Shown here: positions 1 to 7,648 of the stretch, one piece after another
How positions within the stretch are numbered: the stretch's first letter is position 1
How the letters are laid out: each line of letters starts with the position of its first letter
Assembly (NCBI GenBank): GCA_044507065.1
Contig: JBIQJY010000039.1
Span: 1-32,272, forward strand
Direction: 5' to 3'
Length of the DNA: 32,272 bases
From: SCN-69-37 sp044507065
GTDB taxonomy: Bacteria > Acidobacteriota > Vicinamibacteria > Vicinamibacterales > SCN-69-37
Program-made: the position numbers and the translations under genes
The notes under the pieces: generated by a model
The model's database searches: none
What the model was told of the DNA's origin: nothing
The model's input: the letters and a program-made list of their open reading frames with translations, nothing else

Positions 1-2310
1 GTTGTCGCGGTCGGCGCCCTGGCTGCGTCACACACAGCCAGGGCGCGCGACGCGATCCTCGCGCCGCCGCTCGGCCTCTGGTTCGCCGCCGCGCACGACA
101 ATGCCGCTGTTGGCGACACGCCGACGCCCGTGCGCGGCGTCCTCGAGGAGGACGCCGCGCGGACACCGAGCGGCGCTATCCGCCTGATGGTGTGGGTGAC
201 GCACGTGTTCGACTCTGGCGGATGGCGGTCCGTCCCGGGCCGCGCGCTCCTGCACGTGCAGGGCGACCTGGCGGTTGGCGCCTACGGCGCATGGACGGCG
301 GGCCGGCGCATCGAGGCGCCGGCCTCGATGCGCTGGCCCGCCGTGCTGCAGAATCCGGGCGGCGCCGATCCACTCGTGCAACGACTGCGCCGCGCGTATG
401 TATTGACCGGCACCATCAAGAGCGCGGCGCTCGTGCAGGTGAGTCCGGCGCCGTGGTGGGACGAAGCGGCCGCTGCCGTGCGCCGCCACGTGCGGCGCGC
501 GGCGGGGGAACTGTTCGCGTCCCACCCCACGACGGGCGCCATCGTCACCGCGATCCTGATTGGTGACCGGGCCGGGCTCGATCCGGCCCTCACCAGCCGC
601 CTTATCGACGCGGGCACCTACCATGTGGTTGCCATTTCCGGTGGCAACGTCGCCATCGTGACCCTTGTCGTCGTGCTGGCCCTCCGCCACCTGGTTCGGT
701 CACCGCGCGCGATGGCTCTCGGCGCGCTGGCGATGGTGGCCGTCTACGGATGGATCGTGGCTGGCGATCCATCCGTGCAGCGCGCCGTGACCGCGGCGTG
801 CGTCTGGCTGACGGCTGAAGCGGCCGGCCTCCGGGCGCCGCCGCTGCGCGTGCTCAGCCTGGTCGCACTCCTCGTCATCGCCCTCGATCCGCTCATCGTG
901 ATCATGCCTGGTGCCTGGCTGTCGTTCGGTGCCACCACGGGCATCCTCATCTGCGCGGAACGCATCGCCAGGTCCGTCGTCGGCGGAACTGGGGTCACGA
1001 CACACTCGCGTACGGTCGCGCGGCGTGCGGCGGCGGCACTTGTCACGCTTGGCGCGGCGACGCTTGCAGCCGAACTGATGCTGCTGCCAATCGGCGCCTG
1101 GGCGTTCTCCCGCGTCAGCCTGGCCGGCCTGCTGCTCAACTTCGCAGCGATTCCGGCCATGGCGGTGATCCAGATCGCGGGTATCGTCGCGGTGGCTTTC
1201 GTCGACGCCTGGCCGATTGCCGCCCGATCAGCCGGCGCTGCGGCCCGGGTCGCGACCATTGGCCTGGTGGACTCGGCGCACCTGGTGGACTGGGTGCCGT
1301 GGCTCGCCTGGCGCACACCTCCGCCGCCGGCATGGGTTATTGCGGTTTACTACACCGCCGTCGGGATTCTCATCTCCGGACGCGGCGCCAGAGCGTCGCG
1401 TGCGATCGCGTGGACGACGGCCGCGAGTACGGCAGTGGCGATCGCCCTGGCACCCGGAGTGCGGCACCGGGCGCCGCCGGCCGGGGTGCTCCGCGTCACG
1501 ATCCTCGACGTCGGCCAGGGAGACGCGAGCGTGGTGCAGTTTCCCTCCGGACAGGTCCTCGTCGTCGACGCGGGCGCGTCGACCGAGTCGTTCGATACGG
1601 GCGCGCGCGTGGTGACGCCGGCGCTCTGGGCGCTTGGTGCGCCGCGTGTCGACTGGGTCGCGTTCACCCACGCCGATTCGGACCACATCGGAGGCATCGA
1701 GGCCGTGGTGGCCGAGTTCGCGGCGCGCGAAGTCTGGGAAGGCGTGCCGGTCCCGCAGGACGGCAGGCGCGCCGCACTGCGCGAGGCCGCGGATGCGCGT
1801 GGTGCCGTGTGGCGGTCGCTGCACCGGGGCGACCGCTGGGAAGTCGGCGGCACGATCGTCGATGTCGTGCATCCACCGCCGCCCGACTGGGAACGACGGC
1901 AGGTGCGCAATGACGACTCGATCGTCTTTCGCCTGCGGCATGGGGACCTGGAGGTGCTGCTCACAGGAGACGTGGGCATACCCGTCGAAGGCGATCTCGT
2001 GCGCGACGACGACCGACGCGCGGTGCGGATCCTGAAGGTGGCCCATCACGGCAGCCGGGGGTCGTCGTCGGCCGGATTCGTGCGGGCCTATCGCCCGTGG
2101 GCCGCTGTGGTCAGCGCTGGGCGGAACAACCCGTTCGGTCATCCCGCGCCGGAAGTGCTCGCGCGCCTCGACAACGTCGGGACAACGACGCTCAGGACCG
2201 ATCGCGACGGCGCGGTGATGATCGAGACCGACGGGCGGGTGGTCTCGATGCGGACGTGGACCGGGCGGCGCTGGCGGGTGAGCGCCGCGCCGCGGTCTCC
2301 GCCTGCTTGA
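1..2310 (+). CDS. comEC: ComEC/Rec2-family DNA uptake channel, 5'-truncated by window edge
   Basis: Frame 1 is open from the first base, so the gene begins upstream of the window; 769 residues are visible, close to the usual full length of the family. ComEC forms the inner-membrane channel that imports single-stranded DNA during natural transformation. Seen in order: a soluble N-terminal region (DUF4131-like), a hydrophobic multi-helix Competence domain starting near YHVVAISGGNVAI (about residues 205-218 of the visible part), and a C-terminal metallo-beta-lactamase domain from about residue 499 (VTILDVGQGDASVV). That domain has THADSDHIGG (H557, D559, D561, H562), LLTGDV and AHHGSRGSSS (H682, H683), all typical of ComEC. 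The last 119 bp overlap the 3' end of mazG on the other strand. The family call is firm. Whether this organism is transformable cannot be told from one gene. Confidence 0.93.
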   Translation, partial: VVAVGALAASHTARARDAILAPPLGLWFAAAHDNAAVGDTPTPVRGVLEEDAARTPSGAIRLMVWVTHVFDSGGWRSVPGRALLHVQGDLAVGAYGAWTAGRRIEAPASMRWPAVLQNPGGADPLVQRLRRAYVLTGTIKSAALVQVSPAPWWDEAAAAVRRHVRRAAGELFASHPTTGAIVTAILIGDRAGLDPALTSRLIDAGTYHVVAISGGNVAIVTLVVVLALRHLVRSPRAMALGALAMVAVYGWIVAGDPSVQRAVTAACVWLTAEAAGLRAPPLRVLSLVALLVIALDPLIVIMPGAWLSFGATTGILICAERIARSVVGGTGVTTHSRTVARRAAAALVTLGAATLAAELMLLPIGAWAFSRVSLAGLLLNFAAIPAMAVIQIAGIVAVAFVDAWPIAARSAGAAARVATIGLVDSAHLVDWVPWLAWRTPPPPAWVIAVYYTAVGILISGRGARASRAIAWTTAASTAVAIALAPGVRHRAPPAGVLRVTILDVGQGDASVVQFPSGQVLVVDAGASTESFDTGARVVTPALWALGAPRVDWVAFTHADSDHIGGIEAVVAEFAAREVWEGVPVPQDGRRAALREAADARGAVWRSLHRGDRWEVGGTIVDVVHPPPPDWERRQVRNDDSIVFRLRHGDLEVLLTGDVGIPVEGDLVRDDDRRAVRILKVAHHGSRGSSSAGFVRAYRPWAAVVSAGRNNPFGHPAPEVLARLDNVGTTTLRTDRDGAVMIETDGRVVSMRTWTGRRWRVSAAPRSPPA

Positions 2311-3151
2311 TGCCCGTCCAGGCGGCCTCCATCTCGTCGAGCGATGCGATGTGGACGCTGCGGCCACGGTCTTCGAGTGCGCGCTCGACGGCGTCGAATC
2401 GCGCGGTGAACTTGTCGTTGGCGGCCGCGAGCGCCGCCTCGGGGTCGATGTCGAGCTTGCGCGCCAGGCTGGCGACGGCAAAGAGCAGGTCGCCCATCTC
2501 CTCGGCGGCCCGCTGCGGCGTCTCGTCGACCGCCTCGCGCAGTTCCCGCAGTTCCTCGTTGACCTTGTCGACGACCTCGTCGACGTGCGTCCAGTCGAAG
2601 CCCACCGCCGCCACCCGCGCCCCGATCTTGTGCGCGCGCAGCAGGGCCGGAAGGGCACGAGGGACACCGGCCAGCACGCGTGGGGTGGTGCCGGCGTCGG
2701 CCTGTTCGGCGGCCTTCAGTCGCGCCCACTGCTCTCGCACGGCCTCGGGCGTCGTCGCGCCACGCCCGGCGCGCTGGCGCGCGGTCAGCCGACGGCCATC
2801 GGCCGCGAAGACGTGCGGGTGCCGGCTGACGAGCTTCGAGGCAATCGCGTCGACCACGTCGACAATGTCGAAACGGCGCCGCTCGGCCGCCAGTTGCGCG
2901 TGAAAGACGCACTGGAGCAGCACGTCGCCCAGTTCGCCGCAGAGTGCGGCGAGGTCGCCGGCGTCGATGGCGTCGACCGCCTCGTAGGCTTCCTCGAGGA
3001 GGTAGCCGCGCAGCGAGGCGTGCGTCTGCCTGCGATCCCACGCGCACCCGTTCGGTCCGCGCAGCGTCGCCATGATGTCGACGAGTCGTTCGAAGGCAGC
3101 TCCCGGGCGTCGTGCGGCCGGGCGGGGGCGGGGCTGTGTGCGAGTGGCCAT
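2192..3151 (-). CDS. mazG: MazG nucleoside triphosphate pyrophosphohydrolase with C-terminal extension
   Basis: MazG hydrolyses NTPs/dNTPs to NMPs and pyrophosphate, a house-cleaning role and a modulator of stress nucleotide pools. 319 residues. The start is MATRTQ, with a TACCAT box 9 nt upstream and no Shine-Dalgarno sequence. Two MazG repeats are visible. The first has EEAYEAVDAI followed by ELGDVLLQ (metal-binding EExxE and ExxD). The second has NEELRELREAV followed by EEMGDLLFAV. The family normally ends shortly after a stretch like DEMEAAWTGIKQAE, as seen here. About 38 further Arg/Ser/Ala-rich residues follow, encoded entirely antisense to the 3' end of comEC, and they look like read-through past an ancestral stop. 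The gene is divergent from the MBL-fold hydrolase, 62 bp away. The enzyme call is firm; the tail is probably not functional. Confidence 0.93.
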   Translation of the reverse strand: MATRTQPRPRPAARRPGAAFERLVDIMATLRGPNGCAWDRRQTHASLRGYLLEEAYEAVDAIDAGDLAALCGELGDVLLQCVFHAQLAAERRRFDIVDVVDAIASKLVSRHPHVFAADGRRLTARQRAGRGATTPEAVREQWARLKAAEQADAGTTPRVLAGVPRALPALLRAHKIGARVAAVGFDWTHVDEVVDKVNEELRELREAVDETPQRAAEEMGDLLFAVASLARKLDIDPEAALAAANDKFTARFDAVERALEDRGRSVHIASLDEMEAAWTGIKQAETAARRSPASAARSTSASRPPARRSRSSPRRRDRS

Positions 3152-3160
3152 GCGAGAGGC

Positions 3161-3166
3161 ATGGTA
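3161..3166 (-). promoter_or_regulatory. TACCAT -10-like box of mazG
   Basis: On the minus strand TACCAT lies exactly 9 nt before the mazG ATG, with no purine-rich ribosome binding site between. This spacing would put the transcript start at or within a few bases of the start codon. No convincing -35 hexamer is visible. Confidence 0.45.
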
Positions 3167-3175
3167 TCGCGGGGC

Positions 3176-3204
3176 TTGCAGGGCCGCCGCCTTGTCACTA
3201 CCAT
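3176..3204 (+). promoter_or_regulatory. Promoter of MBL-fold hydrolase: TTGCAG - 17 nt - TACCAT
   Basis: TTGCAG (3176-3181) is separated by 17 nt from TACCAT (3199-3204), which is 9 nt before the GTG start at 3214. The box and distance are identical to those of the divergent mazG. The geometry fits a sigma-70-type promoter giving a leaderless or nearly leaderless transcript. Confidence 0.5.
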
Positions 3205-3213
3205 TCTTCGGTT

Positions 3214-3981
3214 GTGCGCGTGACGTTTCTCGGCACCGGGACCTCGCACGGTGTGCCCATGATCGGGTGCGACTGTGACGTCTGCCTTTCGCCCGATCCG
3301 CGTGACAAGCGGCTGCGATCGTCGATTTGCGTCGAGGCGTCCGACGGCCTGCGCCTGCTGGTCGACACCACGCCGGACCTGCGCACGCAGGCACTGCGGG
3401 CGGGCCTGCGCCGCATCGACGCGGTGTTCTACACGCACTCGCACGCCGATCACCTGATGGGCCTCGACGAGATCCGGCGCTTCAATGCGATGTCGCGCGC
3501 GCCCATGCCGCTCTACGGCATGCGCGACACGCTCGACGACCTGCGCCGGACGTTTGCCTACGTCTTCGAGGCCGAGGCGCCACGCGGCGGTGGTGGTGTG
3601 CCCGATCTCCGGCTCTTCCCGATTGAGGGACCCTGTTGCTTCGGGCGCACGCGGGTGGTGCCCGTACCCGTGCGTCACGGCGTGTGGCCGGTCCTCGGGT
3701 TCCGGTTCGACAACTTTGCCTACCTGACCGACTGCAACGCCGTGCCCGATTCCTCGGTGGCGCTGCTGGGCGGCCTGGACGTGCTCGTGCTCGATGCCTT
3801 GCGGCACCGGCCGCACCCGACGCATTTCTCCCTCACGGAGGCCATCGAGATGGCCCGGCGGATAGGCGCGCGCCGGACATACTTCACGCACATTGCGCAC
3901 GAGCTGGGCCACGCCGCCACGAGCGCGATGCTGCCCGAGGGAACTGCGCTTGCCTCGGACGGCCTGGCAATCGACGTGTAA
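3214..3981 (+). CDS. Metallo-beta-lactamase-fold metal-dependent hydrolase (PhnP/RNase Z-like)
   Basis: 255 residues from GTG 3214 (VRVTFLGTGTSHGVP). This start is chosen because the conserved GTGTSxGVP strand begins there and a promoter box sits 9 nt upstream; upstream in-frame codons lack family similarity. Features seen: the CDCDVC cysteine cluster and SPDPRDKRLRSS segment typical of this MBL subfamily, the zinc motif THSHADHLMG (H75, H77, D79, H80), YLTDC supplying a bridging Asp, and THIAHELGH near the C-terminus supplying a His. Relatives include PhnP, a cyclic ribose phosphate phosphodiesterase, and many uncharacterised hydrolases. No phn genes are nearby, so the substrate is unknown. 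Ends 13 bp before ribF, probably co-transcribed with it. Confidence 0.88.
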   Translation: MRVTFLGTGTSHGVPMIGCDCDVCLSPDPRDKRLRSSICVEASDGLRLLVDTTPDLRTQALRAGLRRIDAVFYTHSHADHLMGLDEIRRFNAMSRAPMPLYGMRDTLDDLRRTFAYVFEAEAPRGGGGVPDLRLFPIEGPCCFGRTRVVPVPVRHGVWPVLGFRFDNFAYLTDCNAVPDSSVALLGGLDVLVLDALRHRPHPTHFSLTEAIEMARRIGARRTYFTHIAHELGHAATSAMLPEGTALASDGLAIDV

Positions 3982-3994
3982 GCTGGCATCCGGC

Positions 3995-4930
3995 ATGGCG
4001 ATGGTCCGCTATTTCCCCGACGCCCCCCGGCCCCGATGGCCGTACCCGGTGGTGGCACTCGGCAACTTCGATGGGCTGCACCGCGGCCACCAGCAACTGG
4101 TCGACGAGGTGCGACGGCGCGCGGCCGAACACGCCGGCACGTCGGTGGCCATGGTCTTCGACCCACACCCGCCCCGTGTCCTGCGGCCCGACAGGGCGCC
4201 ATCGCTCCTGATGACGCTCGACCAGAAGATCGAGGCGTTCGATCGCGCCGGCATCGATGCGGTCGTCGTGGTGCGCTTCACCCCGGAACTGTCGCGGTGG
4301 GAGCCGGAGCTGTTTGTCGAGACCGTCATCCTCGACTGGTTGCAGGCGACCGAGGTGTGGGTCGGCGCGAACTTCCTCTTCGGTCGGGACCGTGCCGGGA
4401 CGTTCACGCTGCTGCGCGCGCTCGGCGAGGATCGCGGGTTTCGCGTCGACAAGATCGAGCCGGTCCTCTACAAGGACTTCGTCGTCTCGAGCACACGGGT
4501 GCGGCACCTGCTGGGGGAGGGCCGCGTCGACGAGGCGGCAGCCCTGCTCGGCCATCACTACTTCATCGACGGAGAGGTCGTACGCGGCGACGGGCGGGGA
4601 CGGCAGCTCGGGTTTCCCACGGCCAACCTGCGGACCGGGAACGACCAGGTCCTGCCAAACGGCATCTACGCCACCATTGCCACCGTTGGCGGCGTCAGCC
4701 ATCGCGCGGTGACGAGCATCGGCATCCGCCCGACGATTGGCGACGGTCGGTTTGCCATCGAGACGTTCCTGCTCGAGGGCACCCACGATCTCTATGGCGC
4801 ACAACTGCGGGTGGAGTTCGTCAAGTGGCTGAGGCCCGAGGTCCGGTTCGAGGGCCTGGACGCACTCAAAGCCGGTATTGCCCGCGACTGCGCCGATGCG
4901 GCGGCGCTCTTCGACCGCATGCCCCTTTGA
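3995..4930 (+). CDS. ribF: Bifunctional riboflavin kinase / FAD synthetase
   Basis: Converts riboflavin to FMN and then FAD in the cytoplasm. 311 residues from ATG 3995, the normal RibF length; an in-frame ATG at 4001 is an alternative. The N-terminal adenylyltransferase domain shows GNFDGLHRGHQQLV (nucleotide-binding GxFDGxHxGH), FDPHPPRVL, GANFLFGRDRAG and SSTRVRHLL. The C-terminal flavokinase domain shows GRGRQLGFPTANL, NGIYAT and SIGIRPTIGDG. It follows the MBL-fold gene by 13 bp. TAAGCT, which overlaps that gene's TAA stop, lies 10 nt upstream of the start and could be an internal promoter box; no Shine-Dalgarno sequence is seen. The call is firm. Confidence 0.95.
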   Translation: MAMVRYFPDAPRPRWPYPVVALGNFDGLHRGHQQLVDEVRRRAAEHAGTSVAMVFDPHPPRVLRPDRAPSLLMTLDQKIEAFDRAGIDAVVVVRFTPELSRWEPELFVETVILDWLQATEVWVGANFLFGRDRAGTFTLLRALGEDRGFRVDKIEPVLYKDFVVSSTRVRHLLGEGRVDEAAALLGHHYFIDGEVVRGDGRGRQLGFPTANLRTGNDQVLPNGIYATIATVGGVSHRAVTSIGIRPTIGDGRFAIETFLLEGTHDLYGAQLRVEFVKWLRPEVRFEGLDALKAGIARDCADAAALFDRMPL

Positions 4931-4937
4931 GCCGGCC

Positions 4938-4946
4938 TGATAGAAT
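4938..4946 (+). promoter_or_regulatory. Extended -10-like box TGATAGAAT
   Basis: TGA-TAGAAT matches the TGn plus -10 hexamer layout and lies 10 nt before the ATG at 4957. It sits just after the ribF stop, so cysS and the small ORF may have their own promoter. No Shine-Dalgarno sequence separates it from the start. Confidence 0.45.
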
Positions 4947-4956
4947 CCTCCCGCGC

Positions 4957-5232
4957 ATGCCGCCCCCCGTACTCACGCTCAGCGTACCGGCCGACGAACG
5001 CCTCCGAGGGCTCGTGGCCGACGTCGTTCGGGCCTGGTTCGCGCTGACGGGCCGGGCCTCATCGGCGACCGACCGGTTCGTGGATTCACTTGCGGCCGCC
5101 GTCACCCGCATTGCCGTCGATCCGTTGGACGAGGTGGCCGTGGCCATCGAGACGACCGACGCGGGCGTCGACGTGCAGATCTCGTCAGGCGACAGACACG
5201 AAACGCTTTCATGCAGCTCTACAACACCCTGA
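4957..5232 (+). CDS. Small protein (91 aa), possibly a degenerate anti-sigma-type HATPase fragment
   Basis: Not confidently recognised. ATG at 4957, stop at 5230-5232, overlapping the cysS start by 22 bp, which suggests translational coupling. The beginning LTLSVPADERLRGLVADVV and the later DEVAVAIETTDAGVDVQI resemble the strand-helix and strand-strand parts of short RsbW-like ATPase domains (HATPase_c_2). In that family an Asn-bearing helix (EAxxNxxxHA) is diagnostic; the matching helix here reads VDSLAAAVTRIA, without the Asn, and no glycine-rich ATP lid follows. If the relationship is real, the protein cannot bind ATP in the usual way. Alternatives are an unrelated small protein of this lineage. 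Base composition matches its neighbours. Confidence 0.55.
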   Translation: MPPPVLTLSVPADERLRGLVADVVRAWFALTGRASSATDRFVDSLAAAVTRIAVDPLDEVAVAIETTDAGVDVQISSGDRHETLSCSSTTP

Positions 5233-6623
5233 CACGCTCCGAGGAACGGTTCGAGCCGGCCGACGGCCGCACCGTCCGCCTGTACAACTGCGGCCTGACC
5301 GTCTACGCCCGCGGGCACATCGGCAACTTCCGATCGTTCGTGGCGATCGACGTGCTGCGTCGCACGCTGCGATACCTCGAGGGCTGGGACATTCGCCAGG
5401 TCACCAACTTCACCGACGTCGACGACAAGACGATTGCCGCGGCCGCCGGGGCGGGTGAGCCGCTGCGCGAGTACACGGATCGCTACGTTGCCGCGTTTCT
5501 CGAGGATGCCGCCACGCTGGGGCTCGAGGCGGCTGAAGAGACGCCTCGTGCCACCGACGAGGCGAACATGCGGGCGATGGTCGCGATGATCGAGGCGCTC
5601 GACGCGCGCGGCCACACGTACCGCGCCGACGGGTCGGTCTATTTCCGCATCGCATCGCTGCCGTCGTACGGCAGCCTCGCGAGGCTCGATCACGAGGGCA
5701 TGCAGGCCGGTGCCCGCGTCGACAGCGACGAACACGCCAAGCAGGACGCACGCGACTTCGTCCTCTGGAAGGCGGCCAAGCCGGGTGAGCCCAGCTGGGA
5801 CCTGGGTCTGGGTCCCGGACGGCCCGGCTGGCACATCGAATGTTCGGCAATGGCACTGCGACTGCTGGGCGACCCGCCGATCGATATCCACGGCGGGGGG
5901 CGCGACCTGATCTTTCCGCACCACGAGAATGAGATTGCGCAGGCCGAGGGGGCGACAGGGCGCCAGTTTGCACGCTTCTGGTTCCACGTCGAGTTCCTCA
6001 ATCTCGACACCGAGAAGATGTCGAAGTCGCTCGGCAACGTCTATACGGTGAAGGACGTGCTCGATCGCGGCCACCGCGCCTCGGCGCTGCGGTATCTGCT
6101 GATGTCGGCGCACTACCGCAAGCAGCTCACGTTCGGGTGGGAGGGACTGGAACAGGCCGAGGCCGCGCTCACGCGATTGTCCGATTTCCTGGCCCGTCTC
6201 GATCGGATCGACCGGCAGGGCGGCAGTGACGTCGTTGCCGGCCGACTCGACCAGGCCCGCGCCGACTTTCGCGCCGCGATGACGGCCGACCTGAACGTGC
6301 CGAAGGCGCTCAGCGTGCTGTTCGACGTCGTGCGCGAGATGAACGCGGCCATCGACGAGGGTACGCTCGGACGTGCTGATGCGGACCGTATCGCGAGCCT
6401 GTTCGAGGAAGCGGATCGCGTACTGGGTGTCCTGTCTCTCCGGCGCGAGGAAGACGCACGGCCGCCGGTGCCCGCCGAGGAGATCGATCGGCTCATCGAG
6501 GAGCGGCGCGAGGCGCGTCGGACGCGCAACTTCGCCCGTGCCGACGAAATTCGCAAGGACCTGGACGCCCGCGGCATCGTGCTCGAGGATTCGGCGACGG
6601 GAACGCGCTGGAAGCGCAAGTAG
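5211..6623 (+). CDS. cysS: Cysteine--tRNA ligase
   Basis: Charges tRNA-Cys in the cytoplasm as a class I synthetase. 470 residues from ATG 5211, the usual length. Seen: the catalytic entry CGLTVYARGHIGN with zinc ligand C27 and the HIGH-like HIGN; further zinc ligands C211 (HIECSAM), H237 and E241 (FPHHENE); and KMSKS at residues 269-273 (TEKMSKSLGN). The C-terminal DALR-type helical region and the tail with NFARADEIRKDL are typical of CysRS. The start overlaps the preceding 91-residue ORF by 22 bp and has no clear Shine-Dalgarno sequence. The family call is firm. Confidence 0.97.
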   Translation: MQLYNTLTRSEERFEPADGRTVRLYNCGLTVYARGHIGNFRSFVAIDVLRRTLRYLEGWDIRQVTNFTDVDDKTIAAAAGAGEPLREYTDRYVAAFLEDAATLGLEAAEETPRATDEANMRAMVAMIEALDARGHTYRADGSVYFRIASLPSYGSLARLDHEGMQAGARVDSDEHAKQDARDFVLWKAAKPGEPSWDLGLGPGRPGWHIECSAMALRLLGDPPIDIHGGGRDLIFPHHENEIAQAEGATGRQFARFWFHVEFLNLDTEKMSKSLGNVYTVKDVLDRGHRASALRYLLMSAHYRKQLTFGWEGLEQAEAALTRLSDFLARLDRIDRQGGSDVVAGRLDQARADFRAAMTADLNVPKALSVLFDVVREMNAAIDEGTLGRADADRIASLFEEADRVLGVLSLRREEDARPPVPAEEIDRLIEERREARRTRNFARADEIRKDLDARGIVLEDSATGTRWKRK

Positions 6624-6628
6624 CCGAA

Positions 6629-6648
6629 GCCGGGGCTTCGACCCCGGC
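6629..6648 (+). terminator. GC-rich hairpin after cysS
   Basis: Seven perfect base pairs (GCCGGGG with CCCCGGC) close a CTTCGA loop, starting 5 bp after the cysS stop. No T-run follows, so it may be a weak or U-independent terminator, or an RNA-stabilising hairpin before the NIPSNAP gene. Confidence 0.45.
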
Positions 6649-6671
6649 GCGGCTGGGGAAGGGGAGCAGAC

Positions 6672-7496
6672 ATGGCGACGGACATGACGCGGCGTGACTT
6701 CGTGACAACGGGCCTCGCGGCCGGGGGGATGATGATGGCGCCACTGGCAGCCGCCGGGGCGGACCAGGCGCCGGCTGCGGCGTCGCAGCCGGAGTACTAC
6801 GAGCTGCGGAAGTACACGCTGCGGCGCGGTCCGGCACAGGCGCTCGTCAACGCGTACCTCGAGCGCGCCCTGATCCCGGCCTGTCAGCGTGCGAACCTCG
6901 GACCTGTGGGCGTGTTCAACGTGTCGATCGGGCCCGCCAGCCCGTCGACCTACGTGCTGATTACGCATCCGACGATGGAAAGCGTCGCAAGCCTGCCGGC
7001 GCGGCTTCAGGACGATGCGGCCTACCTCGAGGCGGGCCGCGATTACCTCGACGCGCCGGCCACGGCGCCCGCGTTCGTCCGGATCGAGTCATCGATCATG
7101 CGTGCCTTCTCGGGCATGCCGAAACTCGAGCTGCCGTTCGGCGGGGGCGAGGCCGGCCGGCGCAGCCGGTTGTTCGAGATCCGCACCTACGAGAGCCACA
7201 GCGAGAAGGCAGCGCTCAAGAAGATCGAGATGTTCAACGAGGGCGAGATCGCGATCTTCCGACAGGCCGGGCTGATGCCCGTGTTCTTCGGCCAGACGAT
7301 TGCGGGTCCGGCCATGCCGAACCTCACATACATGCTGGTCTATGAGGACATGGCGGCGCGCGACAAGTACTGGAGCACGTTCATCGGCCTGCCCGAGTGG
7401 AAGAAGTTGTCGAGCACGCCCGGGTATACCGACCCGGAGATCGTCAGCAGCATCAGCAACGTCTACCTGCGGCCGGCCGCGTTCTCGCAGATCTGA
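6672..7496 (+). CDS. Tat-exported NIPSNAP-family protein
   Basis: 274 residues. The start is well supported by a purine-rich AAGGGGAG a few nt upstream. The N-terminus MTRRDFVTTGLAAGG (R7, R8) is a twin-arginine signal, followed by a hydrophobic Ala/Met stretch and an alanine-rich cleavage region. So the protein is probably folded before export. Two ferredoxin-like NIPSNAP modules are visible: YYELRKYTLRRG (about residues 41-52) and RLFEIRTYESHSEKAALKK (about 170-190). Each ends with a Trp/Pro-containing segment such as GLPEWKK. The biochemical role of NIPSNAP proteins is unknown. In Acidobacteria, Planctomycetes and Bacteroidetes they commonly sit with carbohydrate catabolism genes, and here manD follows across a gap. 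Confidence 0.85.
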   Translation: MATDMTRRDFVTTGLAAGGMMMAPLAAAGADQAPAAASQPEYYELRKYTLRRGPAQALVNAYLERALIPACQRANLGPVGVFNVSIGPASPSTYVLITHPTMESVASLPARLQDDAAYLEAGRDYLDAPATAPAFVRIESSIMRAFSGMPKLELPFGGGEAGRRSRLFEIRTYESHSEKAALKKIEMFNEGEIAIFRQAGLMPVFFGQTIAGPAMPNLTYMLVYEDMAARDKYWSTFIGLPEWKKLSSTPGYTDPEIVSSISNVYLRPAAFSQI

Positions 7497-7527
7497 CGCA
7501 CGGTCGATTCCCGCGCGCCTCGCAGCC

Positions 7528-7627
7528 NNNNNNNNNNNNNNNNNNNNNNNNNNNNNNNNNNNNNNNNNNNNNNNNNNNNNNNNNNNNNNNNNNNNNNNNN
7601 NNNNNNNNNNNNNNNNNNNNNNNNNNN
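7528..7627. other. Assembly gap of 100 N
   Basis: Exactly 100 N between the NIPSNAP gene and manD. Flanking bases share only a 4-base AGCC, so no long overlap is evident. True length unknown; the manD promoter probably lies in or near it. Confidence 0.99.
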
Positions 7628-7648
7628 AGCCCCGTCGCCTCGCATCTC

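Noticed and set aside
3112..3213. An N-terminal extension of the MBL hydrolase from an upstream ATG
   Set aside because: The extra residues overlap mazG antisense and have no family similarity; GTG 3214 fits the conserved start and the promoter box.
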